Source of the DNA: Amphibalanus amphitrite
Lineage: Eukaryota; Arthropoda; Thecostraca; Balanomorpha; Balanidae
Reading direction: 5' to 3'
Length of the DNA stretch: 64,000 nucleotides
NCBI RefSeq assembly: GCF_019059575.1
Contig: NW_024882738.1
Location: 62,001 to 126,000, forward strand
In this document: one piece after another, positions 46,356 to 56,700 of the stretch
How positions within the stretch are numbered: the stretch's first letter is position 1
How the letters are laid out: every line of letters starts with the position of its first letter
Position numbers and translations under genes: made by a program
Notes under the pieces: generated by a model
The model's input: only the letters and a program-made list of their open reading frames with translations
Databases searched by the model: none
What the model was told of the DNA's origin: nothing

Positions 46356-47274
46356 TTAACCCTCGCCCGCACATGGGGGGGGGGGTGGTTGCCACCCCCC
46401 CCCCAGGTAGTCTTTCTGCTCTGCACTCAACATTTTTAGAGCTATAGGGCTGATTTTTCGTATAGCTGCTCCTCTATTCTTTCTTGATGTCCACTGAAAA
46501 TTTCAAGTTTCTGTGATTTTTGGTTTCGGAGATATGACCTTGTTTTTCAGGTCATGTCATGACCCAAATGGCCAATTCTCAACATCTTGCGTTTGCCATG
46601 GGCCTTGTGAGCTTTTGACACCCTGATTTCGGCCTTTTTTGCCAGTCTTACCTCCCACCTATCATGGAACATGTTGTTCGACGATGTACAGGGGTCAAGG
46701 TCAGGGTCAAGGTCAACCTAGGTCATCTAAGATAATTGCATTTTAGGCAAGCTGAATTTACTTTTAGTGAAGTTTTTTGACTGCATTTTTGGTAAATGCT
46801 TCTCAGATCATGATTTCATGTAATATGGACCCAAAAACAATCGGTGCACACATCAGTATACACACAGACACACACAGACATACAAACACATATAATTGAC
46901 CTTGACCTAACTTGACCTGAAATGACCTCAGCAGCAAAATTCTGGTCGGGTAGTGTGACAAAGAGGTTCTAGCTGGCTTGGCACCAGAAAACAGCATCGT
47001 CATCGGTATTTGATAAGCAGCGCACTTGATATCCAACGGTGACCCAAAACAGCAACATTTTTTAGTTTGACCTGACCTGGAAGGTCAATGACTGACCTGA
47101 GAAGGTAAAACTGGGTATCATTGGATTTGTCTCTTCCCAAAGAATCTTTTTGGTCTTTACCGCTAAGCTCTATCTCCAACAGGAACGAAATGGCGCGGGG
47201 GGGGTTGCAACCACCCCCCCCCCCCCCCATGTGCGTTCTAGGATGGGAAAATGGCATGTGCGGGCGAGGGTTAA
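46356..47274. mobile_element. TTAA element family 1, complete copy with strong hairpins
   Basis: TTAACCCTCGCCCGCACATG on the left and its complement ending GCGAGGGTTAA on the right are a perfect 20-bp inverted repeat including TTAA. G12-TGGTTGCCA-C10 at the left and G8-TTGCAACCA-C14 at the right are near-perfect hairpins. TGACCT/AGGTCA motifs fill the interior. It is 919 bp without a transposase. Confidence 0.85.
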
Positions 47275-48254
47275 TGACAAAAAACACCGATATCTATGTA
47301 ACGTCATTTATGACGTTGCACATGGTTCAAAACGCAAAAGTTGAGCATCGATCTTGCAAGGAGTGAAGCGACACGAGCACGACTCCATGTGCAAACGATA
47401 GTCTTAAATCATACTTTCAGCAAAATAAATTTTAATATTTCCCTTGTTGAATTGCGATGGTGAGGTCACGCCATTGACCTAGCTTTACGTGACTGCTTTA
47501 TAGAAAATTACGAGACATAAAAGTTGCAAGGTCTCGGAAGAATATGAAGTCCTGTGAATTTTATTTACCTGCAGAAGTTGACCTAGCAATAACGGAGTTG
47601 CCAAGCCCTAATATTTTAGAACCGAGTGAAGTCTTTTATGACGTAATAGGTCAGTGACTCGACAAGAATTGAAAATGTAATTGGTCGTTGGTGTCACCAG
47701 AGAATCGGCTTGAATCAAGTCAGGTGTGCTATTTTTCAGCTTTCTATGGTTGCCTTGTTGAGAGTAATCGCAAGAGGTCTGGGGCAAGGCGTCTGGGGTA
47801 GGTAACACCCGTCACCCTCAACCATGGAAAGTTATGCTTTTGCGGAGTGACCTTCAAAGCTAGTGCACCCCATGCACTGTCGTTTTTCAGCTTGCTGTCG
47901 GTTTTCCAATATATGGAAGCCAGTTACAGCCTACAGGCGTCTCTTAGTCTCTCATTGGTCAATCGCACACACCACGTGTTGTCCATCAATGACCAATGAG
48001 AAGATGAGAAACGCCAGCAAACTGACAGCATGCTGATTTGGTGGGCAAACGGCGCCCTGACCACACCCCCTCCCATCTATCGCTGACACCCTGCTCGGTA
48101 ACTCGTCTCGAGACGCGACTGAGCCAGGCCCTTCGACCGGTTACCGCCGCCGGCATAATTCCGCCTGATTCCGACTGCACCGCTGGACACCACACTGTGG
48201 CGAGCGACCCCGCTGTCAGACTCGGGCCGAATGCACCCCCTCCCCTACCCCCAC
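47275..48254. other. No supported feature
   Basis: Probably the interior of the inverted-repeat-bounded structure 41651-48712. No frame matches a known family. Confidence 0.4.
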
Positions 48255-48334
48255 TCGAGCTGTGGCGAGGGTGAGGGTATTCACCGCATCAAACCTACAG
48301 GCCGCCTGGACCCTTATCTTGAGACCAATAGTAC
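48255..48334 (-). repeat. Inner inverted-repeat arm, right
   Basis: Complement of 42953-43030. Confidence 0.82.
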
Positions 48335-48545
48335 CATTGTGAGTAAATTACCATAGCAAAGGTCGTAAAAGCCGACGGGACTGGGCGGTCCAATACACAC
48401 CGTCTTTCGCATTTTATTTTCGTTATTACCTTAAGTCTGCTGGACGTTTTTGCCTTTCAAGCATTTACGACATTTTTTGTCGTCTCAGGCCCAGTAACAT
48501 TACCTCTAACTCATGGGAATATGCACTTCAAGCCAATAAACACAC

Positions 48546-48712
48546 CACACCCACGTGTGTCATAATGCTGAACAATGGTGTTCACTCGGCTTGCTCCTAA
48601 CTTACGATAATTCTCCCGCTAGATGGCAGGCCTGATCCCAATGTCGCGGACCCCAATGTTAATTTCCACGAGACACCAATCCAGTGTTATCTCATCCATG
48701 GGTGAGCTATGG
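48546..48712 (-). repeat. Outer inverted-repeat arm, right
   Basis: Complement of 41651-41807, with a small indel near 48650. Confidence 0.75.
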
Positions 48713-49815
48713 CTAGTTTGAGCGTAATTATGAATAGTATGACGTGGCAGGCAAGGGTCGATAAAAGTAATTGTTGATGATGAGAAATTATATTGTAAGA
48801 GTTATGATCAACGCAAGTTCTCGGTCCTCGGACATATACTATTGTAGACAGACAACTCAAAAACTAACAACAAAAGCAACCTCAATTTTCAAGGCAAATA
48901 AAATTCATGACATAAAAAGTAATGCGCGTGGTTGCCAATGGTTACAGGCGGGAAAATAAAAGTGAATCATACAAAACGCAATTAATCAATAATAATTAAA
49001 CAAGATCGATAATTCGCGAAACTTATACAATAATTATGCTTCGATAAAATAAAAATAAAAATATACATGCATAAGATGCGCCACAATACTCCCCGCCCCA
49101 GAGCGGAGCTATATGAAATATATACAGACATGAGGCATACAAAAACCAGTAAACACAGTTCGTCACGTAAAACGTTCGCCCGGTGGCCAAAGTTCATCCC
49201 GGCGCGGCGGCAAGTTCATCGCTGTTCAGTGTTCATCACTGTATCGCCCCCAGGGAGACACCGGTTGGTCACGTGACTCGGAAACAAAAATCAGCTGATA
49301 GAGTGGCGTAATCCCCGTAATCAGACACGAATAATTCCGGACGTTAGAGCGGCAGTATAGGAGTCGTCTTCACAACAGGCAAACATTGCCATGTTTATCA
49401 TTCAATGATCAAGAAACGTTCATAAATTATATATTTTTCGACGATTACCGCCGCAACCGACGCGCACATATCGTTACCAGCACATAAAGCTGTGCTTTGC
49501 AATATTTGTAAAGAAACGGCCAATACCTATTAAATTATGTGCAACAAAGCTGGAAAAAGATAGCATTCTATATATTGCTTCAACCTTCTACTTCCGCTTT
49601 TATAATTACGACAGCGACACCATACGGCCTATCGACGCTATGCAACTCCGTGGAGCGTCCAGCCGCACTCTGCAGAGTGTGCCGAGATCGGAGGCGGACC
49701 ATCCGCGGCACGTCCACCTGCGCTGCCCGGCCGCTGGAAGGGCGACGCCGACGCCTAGCTCGTCTGGATACCATCCACTCAACGGTTACACAGATGCATA
49801 AAGACGACTGGGCGG
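48713..49815. other. No supported feature
   Basis: AT-rich sequence, then a GC-rich patch at 49620-49780 with no recognisable protein. Confidence 0.4.
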
Positions 49816-49852
49816 TGCACAGTGGGCCAGGCGCATCAAAAAAGCGGAATTA
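49816..49852 (+). repeat. 37-bp terminal-type repeat, left partner of 61482
   Basis: CACAGTGGGCCAGGCGC followed by TCAAAAAAGCGGAATTAA recurs inverted at about 61482-61518 with one or two mismatches. The pair flanks the whole Harbinger element. Confidence 0.65.
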
Positions 49853-50093
49853 AGTCGAAAATCAACTTCGGTGAAATTCCTGTAATTATGGGATAGAGTA
49901 TTGTAAAAATGTCCAAAGTTTCCGAATAAGCAAGTTTCTTTTCCCCAATGTCAAGGCAGCTAATGCTATAACGTCGCAAAGTAGGACTTACCGACTGGAG
50001 GTGGAAATGACTGCTGTGTACCATATTCCGTTCCCCCGATTCAAAAGCTCTCAGCGTAAAATCATTAAAGTTATTCCGTGCAAAAATAGCTTT

Positions 50094-50140
50094 AAAGGTC
50101 GCCGTCCACTGCACATTGGCATCCGCCGAAAGTAAGCGCG
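50094..50140 (+). repeat. Harbinger terminal inverted repeat, left
   Basis: AAAGGTCGCCGTCCACTGCA followed by ATCCGCCGAAA and TAAGCGC, the complement of 60354-60400. A partial second copy (GACGCCGTCCACTGCAC) lies at about 50182. Confidence 0.82.
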
Positions 50141-50556
50141 TAATCGTCGATAAGCGCGTATTTTCGGCGTTTCCTAAAATGACGCCGTCCACTGCACAAA
50201 AAGCATCGGCAGAGGTGCTGAAAGTACGCGCTTATGTTAGTATCAAGTGTTTTGTTAATATAGGGTGCGCAAGCCACCTGAAGTCACAGAATGATAGTAA
50301 TTCTGTAGGAAAATAAAAAAATAAAAATATAAAAAATGATTTAGCAGGTAAACCATGATGCAATAGATAAACAAATAAAATCCTTCGAAAATAAGCACGC
50401 AACATTTTTCTTAATACTCTTGGGTTACATACGAAGCAAATACCGCCGTCAGGAAAACAAATGTAAACAAAACATCTCAGGTAGTACCTTTTCTTGTTAT
50501 TGCTTTTATACTTTATATATCTTCTTGTTATTGCTTCTATACTTTATATATCGAGA

Positions 50557-50691
50557 ATGGACGTCGGCTTAAGTTTGGCCCAAGCCGAGCTATTGATGAT
50601 GGAGTATGACGAGGAGTGCCGTCCGAAACGTCGGCACAAGAGCTGGGTCGCTGACGTGAACCGCCGCCGCCGAGCTCGGGGGGAATTCTTC
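50557..50691 (+). CDS. Harbinger transposase N-terminal segment
   Basis: The frame from the ATG at 50557 encodes 45 residues ending SWVADVNRRRRARGEFF. This matches the N-terminal W-V-x-x-x-N/R-x-R-R-x-x-G-x-(F/Y)-x-x-L-V-x-E-L-R start of HARBI1-type transposases, which then continues in frame at 51229. A TAG stops the frame at 50704 after entry into the insert. A 33-bp tandem duplication (TTCTTGTTATTGCTTYTATA) precedes the ATG. Confidence 0.7.
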
Positions 50692-51237
50692 CAAGGCCAT
50701 CTATAGAAGGTACAGTCACTCTCCCGCCGACCAATCAGAGACAGATCCTGAGTGACGTCACCCCTGATGCTCGCAAGGGGTACTCCATTCATTTCAACGT
50801 AAAAATGACTAATTTCATTTGAAGATTATTGATGGCACTCTGCACATACCGCTCAGCCGTTGATGTCAATGGAAAGCCCAACTAATTTTCCAGCGACAAA
50901 AATGAGCAGCAATATGCTAAGAAATGGCCGGTTTTGAAGATATAGACGATTTAAAAACCCTCTGCAGCAGCAGGAAAGCAACGTAAAAACGCACCGAGCT
51001 TATATTTTTACTTTGGATAATTCATTTTTCAGTAAGTTTTTAGATATGGTATAGATTTGAGTTGCAACTTTATTACAATATTTTCATTACTTGAAACTTT
51101 ATTTCAAAATAATATTTTCAAAAATGGCAGCTGTTGGCCAGTAGCTTGGGAGCGATTGTGGCGCACCGCGCCATTAATTGTCCTGAGGCCCCCTTATGAT
51201 GTCATCAAAAGTGGAGTGACATGGGCCTGAATTCTTC
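50692..51237. mobile_element. 546-bp insertion in the transposase, flanked by a GAATTCTTC repeat
   Basis: GAATTCTTC occurs at 50683-50691 and 51229-51237, in the same codon phase. Deleting one copy plus the intervening DNA gives a continuous transposase frame. No GT...AG boundary is possible within the repeated bases, so this looks like an insertion with a 9-bp target duplication rather than an intron. The weak inverted ends AAGGCCAT / ATGGGCCT are suggestive only. Confidence 0.6.
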
Positions 51238-52332
51238 AACCTCGTACAAGAGTTGCGTACCAACGACCCTGAGCGGCACCGCACCTACTTCCGGATGACC
51301 CGCGACACTTTCGATCTCCTTCTTAGCAAGACCGGGCCAACCATCGCCAGAAAACACACCAACTTCAGAGAGCCCATCGACCCCGCGCAGCGCCTGGCCG
51401 TTACCCTTCGGTATCTGGCGTCAGGGATGGAGTTTTCGGCTCTAGCTCCCACGTACCGCCTGGGAGAGAAGACGGTCCGCGCCATAGTCTACGACACGTG
51501 CGCCGCGATCATCACCGCCGTCGGTCCGGAGGTGTTGGCCTCCCCTACTCGCCACACCTGGGAGAGGAGCGAGGCCACCTTCCGAGACCGGTGGAACTTC
51601 CCAAACTGTGTGGCAGCTCTCGATGGAAAACATGTCGTCCTGCAGGCGCCAGCCAACACCGGCAGCGAATATTTCAATTACAAACACACGTTCAGCACGG
51701 TTCTCCTAGCCGCTGTGGACGGCGACTACCGATTCGTGTACGTGTCGGTGGGAAGTGCCGGCAGGGAATCGGACGGCGGCGTATTCCGCCGCAGCGACCT
51801 GGCCGCCGCCCTCCGAGACGACTCTCTGCAGCTGCCGCCGCCCAAAGCCCTGCCCGGGACCAACACCATCATGCCGCACGTCATCGTCGCCGACGAGGCG
51901 TTCCCGCTCACCACCGCCATCATGCGGCCGTATCCCGGGCGCACAAAGGCAAGACTTGGAGTCCGAGCCACGGTATTCAACTACCGCCTCTCGCGCGCTC
52001 GTCGCATCGTGGAAAATGCTTTCGGCATTCTCGCACAAACCTGGCGGATATATCGTCGGCCAATGAACGTGAACGTCCAGCACGCCTGCAAGATCGTGCA
52101 CGCCACGTGCATTTTGCACAACTTCCTCCACGCGGACGAAGTCGTCGCACTGCAGGGAAGGCCTGAACTCGACCAGCAAGATCGAGCCACCGCCCCGGCC
52201 GGGCTGGCTGACGCGCTCCACCGTCTCGGGGCCAACAACTACACGCGAGCTGCCGAGCACGTGCGCGATCAGTTCGCGCGCTACTTCGCCGGTGAGGGCG
52301 CTGTACCATGGCAGATGGAGCACGCTGTCTGA
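51229..52332 (+). CDS. Harbinger (HARBI1-like) DDE transposase, main body
   Basis: This is the catalytic part of a PIF/Harbinger transposase, which cuts and joins the element ends. Counting from the TTG codon at 51253, the DDE triad is D124 in AALDGKHV, D214 in VADEAFPL and E254 in RARRIVENAFGIL. Other family hallmarks are the N-terminal LVQELRTNDPERHRTYFRM, RLAVTLRYLASGMEFSALA, YFNYKHTFS, and the C-terminal CILHNFLH. No ATG precedes the conserved region: an in-frame TGA lies at 51217, and the first internal Met is at RMTRDT. The natural start is therefore the segment at 50557. The body has no stops and is GC-rich. It is probably inactive as it stands because of the insertion. The convergent partner is the MADF-BESS gene at 53280-58580. 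Confidence 0.93.
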   Translation, partial: EFFNLVQELRTNDPERHRTYFRMTRDTFDLLLSKTGPTIARKHTNFREPIDPAQRLAVTLRYLASGMEFSALAPTYRLGEKTVRAIVYDTCAAIITAVGPEVLASPTRHTWERSEATFRDRWNFPNCVAALDGKHVVLQAPANTGSEYFNYKHTFSTVLLAAVDGDYRFVYVSVGSAGRESDGGVFRRSDLAAALRDDSLQLPPPKALPGTNTIMPHVIVADEAFPLTTAIMRPYPGRTKARLGVRATVFNYRLSRARRIVENAFGILAQTWRIYRRPMNVNVQHACKIVHATCILHNFLHADEVVALQGRPELDQQDRATAPAGLADALHRLGANNYTRAAEHVRDQFARYFAGEGAVPWQMEHAV

Positions 52333-52915
52333 GCTGCAGTCAGCTGCGCTGCAAGTGCAGCTGTTCGCCACCTACGTCTGCTGGCGCTACAGGAGGACGT
52401 GGTTGCCGTCTAGGGCATGGGGAAGTTCTGCCGTCTGCGAGTCCTACAACGACGATTGTCTGCAGCCGCCGTGTTCTCCTGTTGTTGTTGTTCGGCGCCT
52501 TGCACGGCGCTCTTCGCTGTTCGGCGGCTACGACTGAAACTGCTTGTTACGTGCCCTTGTTACGTTTTTATCTATATTGTTACATGTTATCTGTGACTAT
52601 GCAAGAGCAGCATTCCTTTTCTTGCGATCAAAAATATAATACATACGATGAGATTCCAATGCAAGACGTTTATTTTAATCGCCCACATTTATTACGTTAC
52701 AAAGATCAAACCGAATAAAACAAATGTAAATCATGCAAAAGACATGACGAAATATGCAAAAAATAATCAGATACAACCACTCGTGATCAGATACAACCAC
52801 AATGCGTGTAATGAATTTGAACGGTAATGAATTGGAATCAACACAAGTACAAAATTGATGTGCAAATAAATAATTACGGCGATTCTATAACCTAAGATAA
52901 TGATGAAAAGCCGTA
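52333..52915. other. Intergenic DNA between the two Harbinger genes
   Basis: Likely the transposase 3' UTR. The sequence becomes AT-rich after 52560. Nothing else is recognised. Confidence 0.45.
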
Positions 52916-53123
52916 GCCTTATAATAAAGTTCAATGTATTGCCGAATATAATTAAACCAGAATGAGACGACAGTTTCGGGCGTAGCCCATTATCAAGTCT
53001 GACAATTCCGGATTTGAAATTTCAAATCCGGAATTGTCAGACTTGATAATGGGCTACGCCCGAAACTGTCGTCTCATTCTGGTTTAATTATATTCGGCAA
53101 TACATTGAGCTTTATTATAAGGC
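52916..53123. mobile_element. Near-perfect 208-bp palindrome, TA-flanked MITE
   Basis: The arms GCCTTATAATAAAG... and the complement ...CTTTATTATAAGGC pair across the full length, with one mismatch seen, centred at about 53019 on GATTTGAAATTTCAAATC. TA lies on both sides. Weaker pairing extends outward to about 52895 and 53145. CGATTCTATAAC is present as a direct repeat outside (52880 and 53200). Confidence 0.82.
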
Positions 53124-53279
53124 TACTGATTCTTATCATTATTTTATTAACAATGAGCCTGAGAAAAGCGCTTGCTAACATTATCAAACATAAGCCTAGC
53201 GATTCTATAACACATTAAAAACAGCATTGATTTAAAGCAAAACAAATGCCGGGCCCTGTAGCTGTTGCAGGACTGGATA

Positions 53280-53707
53280 TCATTCCTCATATGCCGCAGC
53301 GTGGATCAGCTGCATGATTTGGATTTTAAGAAGGGACTTCTTTCTAGTTGCCACTTGCCTGATATCCTGACCCACCAAATGTCCAAAGATGGCATCATCG
53401 TCCTCTAGCCTCTCGACGGCTTGCTGCACCTGCTCAATCGCCCGCTGCAGGATCTCCCTGGTCCCTTCGTCGGCAGCCACCCGACGGGCACGCCGGCGAG
53501 GCCTCTGGGGCTGGACTTCGCCCTGCTCTGGTCGGTCAGCGGTCGGCTCCCGAGGAGCAGATGCCTCCTGCGCGCGATCAGCAGGCGGCGTGCGGGGTGC
53601 CGAGGCCTGCTGCGGGCGATCAGCAGATGGCTCCCGAGGTGTAGAGGCCCTCTGCGGGCCAGCAGGCGGCGCGCGGGGTGCGGAGTCCTGCTCCCACTCG
53701 TCGTCCA
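53280..53707 (-). CDS. MADF-BESS gene, last exon (BESS motif)
   Basis: Acceptor TTCACGACAG| at 53708. The exon encodes VDDEWEQDSAP, then three repeats of about 15 residues (APREPSADRPQQAS type), an RRRARR basic patch, a helix, and DAIFGHLVGQDIRQVATRKK followed by SLLKIQIMQLIHAA, a clear BESS motif. The stop codon is at 53280. Confidence 0.82.
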
Positions 53708-56700
53708 CTGTCGTGAAAGAAGAAAAAATATCCATTTGCAGAGTCTGGAATCGACGACCGCTTTTCTCTAGTTTTTGTGTATAAGGTACATAATAATTTC
53801 GACCCTTGTGGGAAGGGGCATTTAATGCATTACCTTCGAATTCTATTTTTCATCTTTAGTAAAAACAAGCATCAAGTTAGATAGAGCTATTAGTACATCA
53901 ATCACACCTGCAGCTATTTTCTTTCCGAAACAAGCTTTGGTATTTGTTGATGCTTTAATGATCTACGGTCAACACACATCAAGTACGTTTGGCTAGCCTA
54001 CATGCATAAAACCTTCGCTGTGATCTCAAGAACTCTAAAAATGCATAATACACATAAAAAGTATCTCCATCATACTGCATAACATACGTAAACATTATAG
54101 CCTTAGTAAGAAACTGTTAACTGACCTTCCGAGAATACGAGCCATGGATCACCAGAGTGTTCTTCTTCTATGTCAGGGTTCTCCTGAAAAAGAGATTAGC
54201 ATGGCTTTGACCGTGGCGCTGAGTATACAGAACGGTAATCTGTGTACCCTCGTACTTTCAGTCCTGTTCCGCCTAAACGACATAACTAGTTACAAGTTAG
54301 TTAGACATAAACGCCCTTCTCTTCTTGTTGTTGCTTTTTAAGTTTGGAGGTTTTGGAGTATTGGAGGTTTCACCTTGTCAGTTGATTGTTAAATTGCACA
54401 ACCCACAATAGACGAATTGCAAGATAAGTAGCTACCTGACAGGATTACGCTACTACACAAAGTTCATTATTACAAGAGCGCGTCATGCAAACCGTATCGA
54501 CTGCGCAAAGCATCAAACCTACCAAGTGAGGATCCTCTACAAGCGATAAGGGATCAGGATCAGCATGTGGCGCCGTCAGGTTTGTTGTCACGCTGTGAAA
54601 GGACCGTCATAAGGCAAAGGCAAGCATGGCATGATTCAGCGTTGGACGATAAAATGTTCATCGGGGAAAGGGAAAGTTCATTGTGGATGGGGCGTTCAGT
54701 TGGCCGACCGTCACCAGACGGAGTAGACCGCACCCCGTACGTGTAATCTAACTTTCCGTCCAACGTTACAAATCTTATTGCGTGCTAAAATATGTTATGT
54801 ACAGAACTATTGATAACTAATTTCAATACAGAACAGTGACGCGAAAACAAGCTATTCAAGCAGGGGAGGTCATTTCATCTAACCTACATATTGCAACCCA
54901 AATGTTGTACTAAGCCCTCAGCCCTCAGCCCTCAGCGAAGCCCGTTTTAAAAACAATTAACTTTTTATAGAGGGGGTCACAATCAGCTCTTGTCCCACAT
55001 AACATCTACAACTATAGAAAACTATACATTCATATCCATTTACATATCTGAGCTAAGCAAGCTGACAACTGGCAATAAACAATTACACAGAAAATGCACG
55101 CATTGTACGAATTTATCTATTACGAAAGGGAAAAACGGTAAGAGTAAAAAAAAAAAAAACTCACGGCTTTGGCTTGACAGAATCATTGAGGAAACTCAGC
55201 TCCCTCTGCGTGGCGCCGTCGGTGGTCGAGCTGGCAGCAGAGCCGCTCGGCGGGGCCTGCCGACACTTCATAAAATAGTCCCGGATGGACTTCCATCTTG
55301 ACTTTACATCAGCAACTGAAAAAAACGAAGTATTTAGTATACCTTTATTTTTACTACATCTCTATCCTGGTATCCATTCACATGTATACATACATACATG
55401 CATACATACACACATACATACATACATACATACATACATACATACATACGTTTTGATTTCGATGATAATGATGATTAAGTCTAAACAATGGTGGACAGTT
55501 CGTCAGAAATCTTAATATAAATGTGAAGAAAAAACAGATTAGACGTCATACAGATGGTGATTGGATTAGATATGGCGCCAGGGGAGGAGCTCCCTATTCA
55601 GTTGGTGGGGCGGCTACCCCACCAACTTGCCATTTTGCCCCACCAATAAGCGTTTGGCCCCCACCAACTTAAGCTCAGTTGTAGGAATTTGTTGCTTAGC
55701 AGACCAATCTTTTTCGCATTGAGGAGCTTTGAAATGTCTTTGTAGTGCAAAATATTATCTCTGTAATGAAAATCGATTCAGTGTTGCACCTTAACTAACA
55801 TAACAATTGGACACGAATTTCTGCCCCACAAACTTCCCAAGAAAGGCTATTTTAAAATAAATTTAGTCCGAACCTTTTTGATAGGAAGGTTTCACAAGGA
55901 CAGGGCCACCGCTAAGCGAAGCTTGTTGCGGTGACCTGGCTACGGCCTGCCACCAACCGCAACCATACCTGTCAGTAGGCCCATAAATATCAAGCGCCCG
56001 TCGCGCTTCGAACCCGAACTGTTATAACCGGGCACGCGTGCTCTCACCACACGGAGTCCTCCAACGCTCTACCAACTGATCTACGGTACCGCCATACAAA
56101 GGCTCCGCCTATGTATGGCGCCGCCGACTTCATGCTGTGTGACGTGCGTGCGTTTACGCATGGTGGGGCCGCTGGTGTTGCCCTCTATCGGTTGGTGTCT
56201 ACAAGCTCCGCCAGATGTCAGTGGGGTGGTGGCTAGGCGAGCTCATTGATGTCTCCAGACCGGGTTACGGACAAAAGTACGTATCGCTAAAGTACGTAGG
56301 ACAAAAGTACGTAAGCAAAAGTACGTAGGATTAAAGTACGTATCGCAAAAGTACGTACAGTATAAAGTACGTATGGACAAAAGTACGTCAGGGACAAAAG
56401 TACGTATCGCAGATATACGTACAATATAAAGTACGTATGGACAAAAGTACGTCAAGGACAAAAGTACGTATCGCAGAAGTACGTACAGTATAAAGTACGT
56501 ATGGACAAAAGTACGTCAGGGACAAAAGTACGTATCGCAGAAGTACGTACTGTATAAAGTACGTATGGACAAAAGTACGTCAGGGACAAAAATACGTATC
56601 GCAGAAGTACGTAGAGTATAAAGTACGCATGGACAAAAGTACGTCACGGACAAAAGTACGTATAGCTAATGTACGTAGGGTAAAAAGTACGTATGGACAA

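Noticed and set aside
51498..52371. Several 80-220-codon frames on both strands over the transposase
   Set aside because: GC-rich shadow frames. Only the frame with the DDE motifs has family similarity.
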